In this document: one piece after another, positions 1 to 13,590 of the stretch
Numbering within the stretch: position 1 is the first letter of the stretch
Layout of the letters: each line of letters begins with the position of its first letter
Assembly (NCBI GenBank): GCA_017562135.1
Contig: QEYB01000180.1
Span: 186,001-250,000 of the forward strand
Source: Dipylidium caninum
Taxonomy: Eukaryota; Platyhelminthes; Cestoda; Cyclophyllidea; Dipylidiidae
DNA length: 64,000 nt
Direction: 5' to 3'
Position numbers and translations under genes: made by a program
Notes under the pieces: generated by a model
Database searches by the model: none
Seen by the model: the letters and a program-made list of their open reading frames with translations, nothing else
What the model was told of the DNA's origin: nothing

Positions 1-3000
1 AAGCAAATGAATGCTAAATAGCGCATGGGGCGCGTTAATTCATTTGCCAAGAAAACGAGCTTTCGGGTGTCTAACTAGCAACCTTGATTACTGCGAAAAC
101 TTTACTGTTATCAAGTGTCTCCTTGTTTTGTGTTTTTTACCCGTTTATCGTTTATTTAATGTTTTGCATTTCTTGCTGAAATGAGCTTTTGCTTCCAAAT
201 ATGTTTTCAGTGCCTACGGCGCGGGAAGAGACGTCTGCCTCGCGGCCGCAGGTTGACACATGAGACCGCCTGTGCAACTTGCACGGTAAGGGAGCCTCTG
301 GCTATTAGAAAGGCCTGCATAAAACCGAATGGTGGGACGGTCACCTGACACTTTTAAATTGAGGAGAGCAAGTACAGAGTAATTTCAAGGACATATTCTG
401 CAAACCTATGCTGGGGGCCATCGCAACTGTATTCTCCTAGGCTGATACACTTCATTTTGTCCACTATTCTCACTTATCATGTGATAAAAATGTAGTAGAT
501 GATACGTTGGGAATGCAACTGCCAGTGAGGTGCGTGGTCACAATTTAGCAGCGGCAGGTGTTTGTTAGTACGACGCAGCAGTTCCGGTCACTCCTCCACA
601 CACCATTAATAGGCTGAAGCGGAAAGGCTTTAATCTCACCATTCACGAGGGGATGGAAGTCCCACACAGCCACCAACTCCTCCATACTTGCGCGTGAGGT
701 TGAGTCAAAGTGGAAAAGGTCGAGAAAGACTAGTCAAATGCCAAGGCCAAGCGGAAAACCTTTCCACTTTCGAGCATAGGTGGCCATAAACACGAATATG
801 GCATCCGCAATGATCGTCTCATTGAGACGATTGAAGCTAAAGTGGTTCAACGGTCAGCAAAAAGAGGTAGCCGAATATGTATGGGAGTGGAGTGCTTTAA
901 GCTCCTTCCGTGTAACAGTACAAATGCGCAAAGTTTGTGTGTACTGCGTGTTAGCCTAGCAACAAGCCGCCGCCTTACGACAGAGCTGGCTTTCTTTAAG
1001 GTAACAATGCAAGGAGGCAACATTTCCTTTATTCAATGGAAATACACCTATGGAGGAAGACGGGGAGGTGGATGAGATCGAGGAAACGGCATCATGTCCT
1101 GCGGGTAGTGAAAAAGCCAACTGAGCTCTCCCCAGGCAGGGCCAATTCCATTCGCCAAGGTGATCCCTCGCCCGGCCTCGATGGCTGACTCCGACGAGGT
1201 GAATGCACAATATTCCCGTTGTCCGCCCAAAGAGCATCTAAGTCACATCATGGTAGCGGGTAGAATATGATTTATGAGTAATTCATGATTTGCCGTAGAG
1301 GCCTTCGAACAACTTCTTGTATCTCCGATGGGTGACGTCAGAAGTGGTGATCATTTGGGGAAATCTGCTTCCATCCCCCAATGTATTGGTGAAGGCGGAA
1401 GGTTGAGTTTGTATTTGTACTATTAACGCTTCACGTCATTTCCCCTATCGCGACATCCGTCTTTCCCACCGTTGTGGCATAATTTTCTACACCCTTCTAC
1501 ACTCCATGGTCATGTGGAGTGAACGTAGATGCTCGGAACACCTTAATTTCACCCACTGATAGTGAACTTCGTCTAAATTGACGAAGTTGACTTTGTAAAC
1601 TCGAATATTTGCGTATGCCCCAATCGCAAGCAAATAGCAAAATCGTCGCCGTTATTAAATTAATGCAATCTAAGCTGTACTCTAAGGAAAATAATGGGGC
1701 AGATTGTCGGTGAGGCGCGGAGCAACGAGGCCTAAAAGCATCTTGGGATGAGCCGATGCGTATGGGTGTGTTACCCGCAACAGGCCTGAGTAATGAAGCC
1801 AGGCGGGGAATGTGGTGAGTAGAAGCGCAATCCACAATGGCCTCGGGGCATTATGCTAGCAGGACTAAAGTTTAAGTTTTGAGATGGCATTCGTGTGAGG
1901 CGAAAGGGTTTTCACATGGGCAGGCAGATAAGGGCGAGACTGAGATTTCGGCACCGGTTTTGGTGACTGAATGCCTACCACGTCCCCACGTCTCCCCGAT
2001 GCACCAAAGGCTTCAAGTTGAGTCTTTGTGCTAAGAAGACCAAGTCGCAGCGAAGTGTTCATGGAAGTCTGGTTTACCCGGATTTCAAGATTTGAAGTAA
2101 AATACGGAGATGATGGGGGAACGGAGTTGGCTGCGGGGGGCTGTTTTCAAAAACCTCAAAAGTTATAGCAGTTAAGTACTACTAAGTGGAGGCAGCGTAT
2201 GGTTGCAGGAAAGAGGAAGTGCTGTTAGATTGGGAGGTGCTCCGCGTCCATTTGCGCTGGTTCTACTCGCCACAAATTCGTTTAATGGAGGTATGGGCGA
2301 TGTGATTACACGCTCTGACCGAGCAGGCGAGTTCTGTGTGTGACATGCCGGCGATAAAAGAGCGCAACAAACTGATACATGCAGTTGAAAAGCTGCATCG
2401 GCTTCCCCTATTTCTGGCTCTGCACCTCCCCACTGGCTGCAACATAACTACAGCCTGTAGTCATGCGCGCCCAATCAGGCCGAATTCGCCTTGGCTACAG
2501 TTTGGCCCAACGGACCGGCGCGCGCCAAAGGCATTTGTCGTCTTCGCAGCGGGTGACAAAATTATGTGGTATCACTCCGGCACGCGACAAGAAAATTATG
2601 GGTGTCCTCAACCCACACGCACAGTGGGGGATGCGCCCTCTGGCGGCTCATTATGCAGCCCGCCAACCTCGTCGGCTTCGGCCTTCTCCCCTAGCGCCTC
2701 GCTGCGCTGCCGGCGATCATATTTGCCTGGGCAAATACGCGTTTTCGTGGGAGACCACAAGTCCTCCGTGCTGGGCAGAAGGATTGTCTGTGTAATTTCG
2801 TAGGGAGTTTCGCGTCATTTCACCAGTTTATCAAGACAATAAGTGGACAACCGCGGCACAGCCATCAATTACAATGTTGGTTAGCGTTTCCAGCGCCTCC
2901 ACTGCGGCGGTAACGGAGCACCAATTTAACCGCGACAATTCTGTAAATCAAGACAATGATTGCAATAGGACCTAAAGGGGGACTGATGGTATCAAAGTCG

Positions 3001-6000
3001 AAATACCCCCAAGAAGGGGGAGGGGAGGGAAGGAAGGGAAGGGAAGGCAAATCTCCATTGCGCACGCCCCGAGGCCCGGCGGGCGCTGGGCCTAGACGAC
3101 GGCGTCATCAGATAAGCCGAGTTAGTGGAACAGGCTAGCAGGCGCCGTGCGAGGATTGGAGACTTTGTCCTTCGTTAGAAAAAAAACACCAAACGCGGTA
3201 AACCACAGACTGTGTCGTTCTAATTCAGATGAATTTGTAAGTATTTTCCTTTTTAATTCAAGTACTACTTTATCCCTTGGCAAATCATATCTGCAGTATT
3301 ATGGTTTGCTCACAGGAGATGTCCCAATATTGTTGCCCTGTCTGCCTTTATCGGGCTTGTCACTATTAACTTTGTGGCGTTCTCGTGAGCTGGAGTTATC
3401 ACAGATGCTCGAGGCCCAGAGTACCGGAATGTGGTCCCTTTCGTGAGTGAAAGTGCCCTTAAACGTACAGAAAAGAAGAAATCCTTGAAACTGCGTTTTT
3501 CGCGGTCGCATAAGCCTCTGCCTCCTCCCTGAAGTTCTGCTTCACCAACCCGTTATAGGAGAAGCGTCATTAGCCATGCCACGCCCCGAGGCACGGGCTC
3601 ACCTCCGTGCTACCGATCGTCGTAAGGGAGGAATCCGGGCGTCCCCACAAAGGTCGCACGGTAGGCGTACACTAAACCAGCTGCCTCAATATTTTGCGAG
3701 AAGTGCAGAAAAGACTTTGGCCCGTGTGGAGCGGGCTTAAGTGGTGGGGAGCAAAGCGGGATGGTACATCGCCTTCCACTTGGCAAGGCGATTTGACGAA
3801 ATGGATAATTTTGTAAAGCGTCGCTGGTGGTTATCGCTGGCTATGGGAGTGTCCCAATTACCACTTTAACTGGGAAAGCTCGGCCACTCCAAGATTTTCC
3901 CGAATGTTTCCTCTCAGTTTTCAGTGCCATGCGACAGGGAGGGTGCTGGCTGCAGGCAAGGATGGGTGAGGTTAGAAGGATACCAGGGCACTGTGGAATT
4001 GAACAGGCGTGATGGTTGAAGTGAAGAATAAACGAAGGCGAATTATGGATTCGAAAGAGTTAGAAGGGGACTCGTCGCTTTATCTCAATTCCAGGGATTA
4101 GGCGGGCTTATGAAGGGAAAAATTCAATGCATGAAGAAGCGTTTCAGCCAAATAACCGTTTAGGGTATGATACAACAGAATGTTATGAAGCCACTTAATT
4201 GCATCACCTCTGGCGTCGCCATTTTGCTTCCAACTACATGACGAAAAGTCTGACTCTGTCCCTTCAAATGCACTATGAACGGCCGTACTCACATTCACAT
4301 TTCATGCTTCGCGGGGTGCTGCCCAAATCGCGGAGGACATTGCTGAGGCCCAGTGAGAGGCGCTATCGCTTTCTCCGTTCCAAGCTGCAAACTCTACACC
4401 TCCTGGGGGTGGGAAGTGGGGGCAGGTCTTTCATGAGCCAGCATAATCTCTGGGAGGCAGGTTTAACCAGAATGGATACAGCGTGATTCACAAGGCAGCA
4501 TCTTGTTAAAAGCAGCCCCTGCCACTTAGCAGCCTCAGCAGTGCTGTCGCCTCTCAAGTGGGTATCCGAGGCTCGGCCCCGCTGGTGGACCTCGACCGAG
4601 ACAACTTGGTGTGGCCGGTGCAAAGATTAAAAAAGGGAGAAGTGACAAGTTATCTAAGGACGCGTGATAGATTTTCATGGCAAAACATTTCACCACCGTT
4701 ATTTATCGTTAACGCCCCCCATACCGATATCCCTTCGGTCCTGCCGCTGCCCCAGGCACCAGCTCCGCCATGCGATCGGTTGTGGGTGCACACTTTCTGC
4801 CCAACTCTTGAATTCACTGCCACTTTATTGTACTTGTAGACACCTTTTCGGTTTTTCTCACCTAACGCCTCCCGCCTCCTCCCGGGAGCTCGCGTGGAGC
4901 CGGCCGTGGAGAACGAAATGTGGACCGATGTATCAAGGACTTCGTAGGGCTATGCAACAGTAATGAGTGGAGCCTCCTAATGATCTTTACATGACAACTT
5001 CAGTATCGTCCGCCCACGTCTTCTGGTCCTCACTGCGAAACAGTGGATGGCAATGGCCACGGATGCTCAGTCCGCACAGTTTCCTCTGTCCCAAACATGC
5101 GAAAGCGATGGATGGCCATGCTCTGCGGCATTGCATGTGCCACTGCCTCAATGATTTTGGTTTCCAGGACGGGAGTTTGTGTCTGCGTTAAAAAATCCTC
5201 CAATGTTCTTCAACTCGCGATCACCCCTCATTTGGTTTCACTTGCTAATTCCGCCTTATTTTTGATGGGAGGGGGAAAGTCCAAAGGCAAAAACTGCAAC
5301 AAAGGCTAATGGGCGTTCGAAACGGCCTTTGGACATGAGTAGACACCAAAAAGCCCCATTCCCGCATTATATGTTGTATTCAATCAAAATGATTTCCGTT
5401 GGCGCCTACGACTTTCTGCCAACTACTGGCCAAGTCGTGTGTGTCTTTTCGGAAATATTTTAATTTTTAGAGCCCAGTAACCACTCAAAGTCCTCTAAAA
5501 TATCCTTTTGTTTATCGTCTGCCCCTCTCCCGAATATACCCCGTAGTTACACTGAAAGGGCGATAATCGGCCGGCGAAATGTTGGGTGAACGTGGAGGCT
5601 GAGGCCGCCGTGCGCTGTCATGCAGTGCTTTTGCGCCCTGCCGATTGAGCAGTTCCGCTCCTTTTCCTTCCCAACTTTCTTCCCATGCACGACATCAATT
5701 AAGTGCGCGGCGATGGGGCGCCTCGACTCTTGCGGTTTCGCCTGGTCGCAGGTTGGAAGGACTAATGGACGGTCACTCCTCGGGCATTGCACCACAGGCC
5801 AACCGCAATTTCTAGTTGTGGTGAGATTTCGGCTCAGGTGTGTGTCCTGACGGTGCATTTTTACTTTCCAATTGGCCTGGTCCTTTCCCATTATCGGACA
5901 AAATCTACTTTGCAGCAGAAGTGAGAATTTGGTGTAAAAACGGCGGCAATCGTGTATTGCGAAGGAAGCCAGGAAGATGCGCACTTACTTTTTCGGTCGT

Positions 6001-6749
6001 TTGTTCACACATCTGCAATTGCGTCACTTCGAATGGGAGGCACTGACTTTATTTGATTTAGTTTCATTATACTTCATCTATTTATTGTACGCAGATGTTT
6101 CAACATGGTCACAAGTTCCCGAAAGTGTGTTTATGTGTGTGGAGCGCATTCCACTATCGTCGTCCGTAATTCCTCCTCGCTGTCAACATGAGCCGGTGGT
6201 CTTCCTCGAGGTGAGACTCTTTGACCATACTCAAATTGCGAGAATGAAATTTTGGAATCAACATTGGGCGTTCTTCTCATTGGTGGATCCACCTCTGAAG
6301 GCCTCGTTGATGCTTTTCGGAACCTGTTGAGCCGCGCCATGATTCCATTTTAACTCGCGCAAGAAAAGTAGATGTAAATCGCGTTTTGTTTCCATTGGGT
6401 TTGGGGGAAAACAAAATAAAATTGGCATACAAATACGGAGAAATGTTATGAAGTGCACAATAAGGGTGTCTTTAAAACTTATAGGTAAAAATACCGAGCG
6501 CACGTTTCCGTGTGTCTCTCACAGTCGCAGCTGAACACACGCTGAGCCAAAACGTCTCTTTAATAATTTTCAACCTAACCATACGGACAATCACACGTGG
6601 CCTAATTTCCGGTTTTCTAGAGGCAAAGGAGTTGGGATGGGGTGAGCAGTCGATTTTAGGGTTTCAGCAAGGAGGTGCGCGGTGCAAATGTATTTACTGA
6701 CCAAAAAACATATTCGACGAAAGACTGCAAAAGACGCAAAACACTGTTC
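1..6749. other. Intergenic region, no supported gene
   Basis: No open frame here resembles a known protein, and the frames are short and overlap on both strands. Base composition is mixed, with several C/G-rich patches. A purine-rich G-tract at 3016-3050 is listed separately. The minus-strand GPCR gene ends at 6750, so its 3' untranslated region should run leftward into this stretch. Small exons or non-coding transcripts cannot be excluded without transcript data. Confidence 0.5.
3016..3050 (+). repeat. Purine-rich G-tract with G-quadruplex pattern
   Basis: The plus strand carries a run of G-tracts (GGGGG, GGGG, GGG, then further GGG blocks) separated by one to a few A or AAGGAA spacers. This fits the general pattern of four or more G3+ runs with short loops. 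No gene can be tied to it. It may be simple purine-rich low complexity. Confidence 0.5.
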
Positions 6750-8312
6750 TCAGTCGGATAAAAATGGGGTGGTGTGAATGCCTTTTCTTAGACACAGTAA
6801 CTTGAAGTTTCTGAAGAACCAGCCGAGCCGCTTGCGCAATGCGCCGTCTCTGACGGCATAGATGACAGGAGTTATTATCGTGGCCGCGTAAACAAGAAGG
6901 ATGCTGGCAGTCTCAAAGCCCTCGAGCCAGAAGTTCTTGCATTTGTTGTACTCCACTATGACAGGCTGGTAGCTGACAACACACATGTAGGGCAGCATCA
7001 GGCCGTAGAAACTGCTCACGATTAGCACCGCCGACTTGGCAGCCCGTGCTTTTTTGAGGTAGTCATTTAAGCACTGCACATTGTCGCTGCTGCCCGCTTC
7101 CTGACTGCAGCCTGCGAATGGGAGGTTGTTGAATAGCCGGTGTCGAGAGGCTGCTCGCCGAGACGAGGAGCCACGGGTAGTGGAATCTGGAGGTTCTGCA
7201 CACATGCCGCTGCAACTGCGACACCGGATGCGGTGGCCGGTCAGCGTTAAAACCGAGTCACAGAGCGTTTCCGTGCCACTCGCGTGGAGCAGGTACCGCG
7301 CGTGGTTTTCTGCGTGCACATCTGCCGACCGACTCACTATCCGATGAATCTTCGCGTAAGCCAACAAAATGAATGAGAGGGGAATTAGGAAAACGAGGGT
7401 GATGTACACATATGCGTAGGTATAAAATCCCTTAAAGCCCTGCATTCCAACGACAAAGCAGTACTTGAGGCTGTTGGTCAACTGTTCACTGTTGAATCCC
7501 AGATGGATGTGTGGAATGAGGGCGAATATGATGGAGGTGAACCATCCCACCGCAATGACAAGGAGGCATTTCCAGGCGGACATTATGCGCCAGTAGTGAA
7601 AAGGCTGACAAATGGCAATCAAACGATCCGTCGTGAGCTGGACGAGAGTGAAGGACATTACCATGACGAGTGCTGTGATTGATATTTCGACGAGGAGACA
7701 TTGAATTATATGCCTTGTATCCACTATAAATGGATTCCACTTGCATTCTTGAAATTCAATCAACACATTCAAGAGTGTTGCACACATAAGAAGGGTTATA
7801 GAAATGCAGAGACTGCAAAAATAGTAGAAAGTAAATCTGTGCACAGTGTGGTATCGACAGACATCGTTTGACTCCGCAGAAATGCATCGACTTCGACACG
7901 GTTTTCGGCGATACGGCTGGATCGGATGTGGGACCGGAAGGCGATTGTTAGCATGTCCCGCGCACGATCCCAACCCAGAATTTGGCGTCACCACTCGCAC
8001 GGGAAAAGTCATGACTGTGGACTGGAGGGAGTAGGCGAGGGACGTGATGTTTGCGCGAGTTCGCGTGAGGAAGGCGAACTTTTTGCGTCGTCTGCGGAGA
8101 TAACACAGTCGGTGAAGGGGCCTGATTGTAAGCAACACGAAGAAAACGTTCTCGAGGAGGCTGCTGATGACTATGCATAGAAGTATGAGGCCATAAATTT
8201 CCTTGGAATGACCTTGAATAGAAATGATATGGCTATGGGACTTATTGTGAGAGATGGAGTGTGGGAGGCAGTGAGGATCAGGCTCCATGTGTACAAGCAT
8301 GCCACCTCGCAT
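6750..8312 (-). CDS. Rhodopsin-family (class A) G-protein-coupled receptor
   Basis: This is a plasma-membrane seven-helix receptor of unknown ligand. The uninterrupted frame is 520 residues. TM1 is about residues 38-62 (Asn54 in the 1.50 position) and TM3 about 205-232. Cys205 sits exactly 24 residues before the DR pair, so it fits 3.25, and the DRY motif reads DRL at 229-231. TM4 is about 246-270 and TM5 about 296-322. A long basic/Ser-rich third loop spans 323-424. TM6 is about 425-450 (LP instead of CWxP) and TM7 about 464-487 (TPVIY instead of NPxxY). Residues 97-159 do not look like GPCR sequence. A strong splice acceptor (pyrimidine tract then TTTTTGCAG, exon edge at 7812) with a phase-compatible weak donor near 8022 suggests an intron of about 210 bp. 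The real product would then be about 450 residues. The start codon is the ATG at 8312. An orphan or peptide receptor is likely. Confidence 0.85.
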   Translation of the reverse strand: MRGGMLVHMEPDPHCLPHSISHNKSHSHIISIQGHSKEIYGLILLCIVISSLLENVFFVLLTIRPLHRLCYLRRRRKKFAFLTRTRANITSLAYSLQSTVMTFPVRVVTPNSGLGSCAGHANNRLPVPHPIQPYRRKPCRSRCISAESNDVCRYHTVHRFTFYYFCSLCISITLLMCATLLNVLIEFQECKWNPFIVDTRHIIQCLLVEISITALVMVMSFTLVQLTTDRLIAICQPFHYWRIMSAWKCLLVIAVGWFTSIIFALIPHIHLGFNSEQLTNSLKYCFVVGMQGFKGFYTYAYVYITLVFLIPLSFILLAYAKIHRIVSRSADVHAENHARYLLHASGTETLCDSVLTLTGHRIRCRSCSGMCAEPPDSTTRGSSSRRAASRHRLFNNLPFAGCSQEAGSSDNVQCLNDYLKKARAAKSAVLIVSSFYGLMLPYMCVVSYQPVIVEYNKCKNFWLEGFETASILLVYAATIITPVIYAVRDGALRKRLGWFFRNFKLLCLRKGIHTTPFLSD

Positions 8313-9399
8313 GAGCTGAAAGTAAGATTAGATATTTGGATTAGAACCATCAAAGTAAGAGCGGGAGAAAGAACGACTAAATGGTTATTCAATGACGGTT
8401 TTGTAGTGCGCACCGCCTACACTCGAAATCCCGTCGCCTCGTACGCTGGAGACGACTCGATGACGTGCGGAAACCAGGCAGCCGGCGGACTGCATATCCA
8501 TAATCTGTTCATACCACTCGGCTTATGGTTCTCCTCAATTCATTCTCTGCAACTCATCATCACCTTTGGCGAATTGACGGAGCAGCATTTGCGAACTCAG
8601 CGCCCCCTAGGACGACCTGCCGACTCCGTCGGGCCGATGGATGCGTGGCTCGTGTGGACACAATTTGCCCTTTTTAGACTATCCATGTGAAATGAAACCT
8701 GATAGTGAAGTCGTCTCAAACCGCGCGCCCCAAAAAACCTTGTGGCAACCGCTGTTTAGAGCAAAAAATGTCGAAACGTGTCACCTTTTAAGACAATAGA
8801 GTTTCTTCCGTTTTTACGGTTTATCTTGTCTTAGGAGGGAAGATTCTCAAATAGGAAAAGCCGCTTCGACTGCTATGACCAGGGACACAGTTTGTGTCCC
8901 GCGTGGGCGTTGGCGTTGGCACGAGGAGTTCGTAGACGACAGGCTGGCGTGTGACCTGCTCAGCATTTCAGGTCAACACAGCTGGCAAAGTTGGCTTGAG
9001 GCGGAAGATGAAGAAACTCGTCTTCCTGCAACTTCTGCTCTTGTCCATTGTTGACACTATCGGTTCATACTCCGCAGTTGATTCCCTATAGCTCATTCAC
9101 CTTCTTTCCTTGAATTTTCAGCATCTGAGCAGCCGCTCTCTTCATATCCTAGTCTGTCTTCGCAATCAGATAGACGATACGACCTTGTGACGCTTCCAAG
9201 ACGCATTCTTTGGGGTATCACCGAATTTGGGAACGAGGTCCCCTTCTCTACAGAGGTCGTGTTCGACCCACGTATGCTAACTTTCCTCGCTCACCTCCAG
9301 GTTATGTGACTACGGATGCAATAATTGGGATTGCGCAGTAATTATGCGCCATCTTGGAGCGCATAACGAGCCTCCTTGTCAAAGGAAGTCTTTTAATTT

Positions 9400-9411
9400 G
9401 GGGGGGGGGGG
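9400..9411 (+). repeat. Poly-G run of 12
   Basis: A homopolymer of 12 G on the plus strand, in intergenic DNA. Two similar runs occur at 13580-13590 and 24943-24955. All three are oriented with G on the plus strand and all lie in the gene-poor half. Confidence 0.9.
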
Positions 9412-10698
9412 AGGTGAAAGGCTTCAATGCTCTACTTGGTCATCAGAAACGGTGTAATTAACACGATGACCAGGCGGGAAATGACGCCTATTGCTCTGCT
9501 AAAATGCCATCGCCCCACATGCCGTAGCCTCAGTGCTGCGCCACCGGTCCACCTTTGATGCGCGGGAACTAAGGCGGGAGTCTCCCTTCAGACAGCACAT
9601 GAATGAAGCCAACTAACGAAGCGCTCGCCAGACCCGCCTGACACAACAGAAAAGAGCGGCTGACGGGGGACACGACCTGGTCAACGAAAATGAGACTTGT
9701 TTTGACCTCTCACGCCGTAACTCTCCTTTGCGCGCAGGAATTGTCTTTTGCCCTTATAAATTGGCAGAAGGAATCTTTAAGGCGTTAATATAAGTGTGGA
9801 CTAAACAAGGTGGCCACCCATTCATCAACACAACTACGTAATCCTTCCCCACGTCACTGTCAACTCCTCCTCAGTCATTTCGTGAGTTGTCCCGGGTCAA
9901 TGGAGAACGTGTGACGCTATCCTAGCACCCGGGATGCCGTTCTTTAGTTCTGAAACGGTCATTTTTCCCAAATCAGAAGGGAAATGCCAAATCTTTGCGC
10001 GTAGGTGGGGGATCTCGAGGTGCATATGAACAGGATCTTCCTCATTGCCCAAGAGTTGCCCCTATACCAGTTACACGCCACTAGCCGAGATGTCGATTGA
10101 GTTGTTTTGTTTCACGTTTTACTCCTCTCTTAGCCTAATTTGAGAGATCATTTGAACGATTGTAAAAAAGACGTTAATTCCCTTACCAAAGGGTATCTTT
10201 CCACATACCCGTGAGAAGTGAAGACTATTTCCTCCTGATAGGCGTCCAAAACTTAAATTACGCGAAAGCATTACTCCACCCCTGCTTAAAGGCACTTGTT
10301 GGCGGCGATGTGAGCGCTCATCGCTAATCAAATCCTCGAGGCGGCACCACACGAGTCTCGAACGTGCTTGTTGCCTGAGGAAACTGGTGAAAACTTTGCC
10401 CACTCGGTGAGCCGTTGTCGTGAGAATAAGAAGGGGGTCTCGAGTGGTGGTTCAGGCAAAGTAAAGGTTTGTCTGTGAGTGCATAAGAAAAACAAGGACT
10501 ATGTTTGACACGCAGCCGGTATTCTCTTGCAGTCCTGTGATGTGACGTACTTCGCATGTCGGAGAGTTCTAATACACTCATTGGGTCTTCTACACTTTTC
10601 TGGGGGACACTCAGAGAGTGACGGTTCGGTTCAGATCGACTCGTCCCGTGTGAAATTACATGTTCAAACAGAGAACTCGTGCACATGGAGCGGGGAGA

Positions 10699-10716
10699 AT
10701 AAGAAGAAGAAGAAGG
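10699..10716 (+). repeat. AAG trinucleotide microsatellite
   Basis: About five tandem AAG units in intergenic sequence. It is a simple repeat with no evident coding role. Confidence 0.8.
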
Positions 10717-13579
10717 ATGCATTCATGCGACACGCTACCTCATCTGCCCTATCCAACAGGACATTTTTGTCACATGACTTTTTGTTAAATTGCATAAAGA
10801 TTGAGAGGCAAATGCTATAACTCTTGGACTAGGCGCAAAGAAACGCTAAATAATAAAACAACAGTGACTGTCGTCAGGCCTCTTGTAGACCAACAGCTCC
10901 ATTCTATGGTTGCGAGGCGGTAAAAAGGTGTTTTGTATTCTTACGCTAGAGAGGTGCCTATGGCCTTTCCACGGGGTCGTCAGGACTTATGACATGAACT
11001 CAGAGTCGTGACCTCAGTGGTGGATGTCCCTAAGTCGAGTATTCCGAACTGGCATTGCGACGTTTCCTCACCATTACGGTCTGTGAAAAGTTAAAGTCGA
11101 GACGAGTTGCGAATACCTGTTTTTCACAAGGACACTACCCCTGGGTGGTGTGCAGTAGAGCATTTTCCCCTCCATCCGGCACGATTGGGAGCAGATGTCT
11201 CTGCTCCGGCGAAAGACGCTATTTAAACTTTTGCCCTACCGACTTCTCCGTCATAGTTCTCGATGGTGCCAGGGTACGCAAATAGTTTGTCACTTCATAG
11301 TCGCGTAACACCTCCAGCTGGACAGTCAAGGCATTCCAGATGAAATCGCTATTACAGTGTGGAAGTTTTGGTTGGTGTTGCAAAATGTCGAGCAGTGTTA
11401 TGAATTAACATTCGAATGCACCCACTCCATGCGGCCCTGTGCCAAGCCCGGCAAACCCTTCCAACGACCAAGTCCCAGGACAAACTCCAACCGCTAACGC
11501 ATAATGTTCATTTTAAAAGTGGTATTACGATTAAACGTACATGTGGGTGAGTCCATTGAGAGGTCGAGGTGACGCTACCTGCCACAGTCTGTACGGAGCT
11601 CGTAAACACGTATAGCATTGCGGACGCGGCGAGAGAACAAGCTAACTTTTCGTAAAAATCGCTTTCGGCAAGTGTAAGTTAAAGCCAGTGGAAGAGGTCT
11701 TATGTTAGGCAAACCTAAATGGCCTCACTTTAGCGGTCAATCCTCTTTTTCAGCCTTTCACCTGCTTCCACAACGACGTTTTACTCCCTACAGTAGGTGT
11801 GTAAAATGCAATTCCTGGTGAGAATATATCAAATCAAATCTTACTTAGAGGTATGAGAACGCCCGTACACTTCCACTTCGGTCCTCGTTCCTTGTGGAGC
11901 ACCATTTGAGCCAACGGATAGGCAAATCGCTCCTGTCCAATGGGTATCAGTGAGGCGGTTTGTTGGGGATTGGCCGACCACTGCCTGCGTATTCCACTGA
12001 CGTTCCATTCTCATAAAATATCTCTCTTGCTCACCCATCTAAATACATTGTTCGGCATCATGGCAATGAAGTTAGTTTAACGCAATCGTCGGTGTTAGGG
12101 AGCCAACGGTGGTGGGGAACTTAAAGCGTGAAACTCATGCCTGGTTAAGGAATGCGGACATGAGGACAAGAAAAGACATCGGGTGACCGTGGGTGCGGAG
12201 GGTAGTGAGGATGTTTGTCAGCAATATCATGGCGTCCCGGGGCTCCCCCTGCAGTCACAATAAATGGCGCCATTCAGGCCGGGTGTTTGTCATAAATTAA
12301 GAACAGTAATTCCAAGCCTCGGATACACGGGTGAAAGCCAAGGAGCCTGGAAGGGCATATCCGAGCGCTCTAATGAGATCTACAAAAGAAGGGGGGTGTC
12401 GGCCCATGCTGTTTCATTTATTACCTCCGAACGGATTCGACTTTCGTATCGGCCGCCCATGCAGCTACCACGCATTAATAAGTGGGTGGAACATGTCTTA
12501 ACGGAATGATGGGGAGGTACGGACACATGGTGGCGCGCCATTCGGGTCTGCCGACAAACTAGACGTACACGGGACTACGGTCGGGGAGAAGAGTGCTCAA
12601 CGTTAAAAGTGCTCTGCCAACTCTTTATTTTATCCATTCTGCGCTTCCACTTTCATCTAGAGTCGGGGTAGAATGAGATGATCACCGTATTTCCTATCAT
12701 GATTACTTGAGATAACAGTTCTCAGAAGTGTCTCCTCTTACGACAATATTGGAAGAACTCAGTTTTACTCTCTGAATTTTTAACACTTCCACGATTCATC
12801 GACAGTCAGAACTACCTCATAAATAATTGGAGTCTGAACACTTCTGGTGCATTGTAGCACGAGAATGGAGTTAACTTGTGACACTTTCGAAATCGCTTCC
12901 GGCTATTAACTCACACGTATTCCATACAGTCTATAATTGCACCTCCCGTGTTTCGACAGCGAAAGGTCCTACGATGCGTCTCGTCGCTGACTCCATTCAC
13001 GACCATGTTGCGCATAGAAAAGACACTTGGGAATTTTCCTCCCCATAGTGGTAAGTAGGGGACACCTCACGGTTTCACGACCTCCTCATTAAGATGTGTT
13101 TAATGGTCAAATGTTTACCGGCTCCTCCTACGCTTTCCTTGTGTGTCACTGTACCCATAAACCCTTCATCATAATCGCAATCGCCGACACCCACCATCCC
13201 CATGATCCACAAAGTCGGACTTTTATCGGACCTCAGTTAATTTTAGCATTATTCTCGTGAATGGCATTGGGGAAGCAAGAAGTCAAATTGTTAAATGGAA
13301 GTACCGCAGTACTACGATTCAATTTCCTACTCTTCGCCCATGGGTCAAACAGACCGTTGAGCGCCTCATTCGGGTGAGTATTTTCCTATAATTCTCCCAC
13401 TCATTAGTTATTCGTTAATGCTTTGGCATGGCTATGTTAAGCTCATCCGGCGGAATTTGTACGGCATTGTATCCCCGTGGAGCTCGTTTGCAACGCTTTT
13501 TTTCCTTTAGAGAAGTCTAAGCATTACTGTCTACCCAAATCCCATAGAATCCGTTTATCCTGCAAGCTTCAAGGGGAGA

Positions 13580-13590
13580 GGGGGGGGGGG
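13580..13590 (+). repeat. Poly-G run of 11
   Basis: A homopolymer of G directly followed by A5, in intergenic DNA upstream of the CPEB gene. Confidence 0.9.

Noticed and set aside
2336..2803. 155-codon plus-strand frame
   Set aside because: No family resemblance; overlapping frames of similar length exist in the other phase and on the opposite strand.
10119..10722. Two overlapping minus-strand frames of 94 and 132 codons
   Set aside because: Ser/His/Arg-rich composition without domains or splice context; treated as chance open frames.
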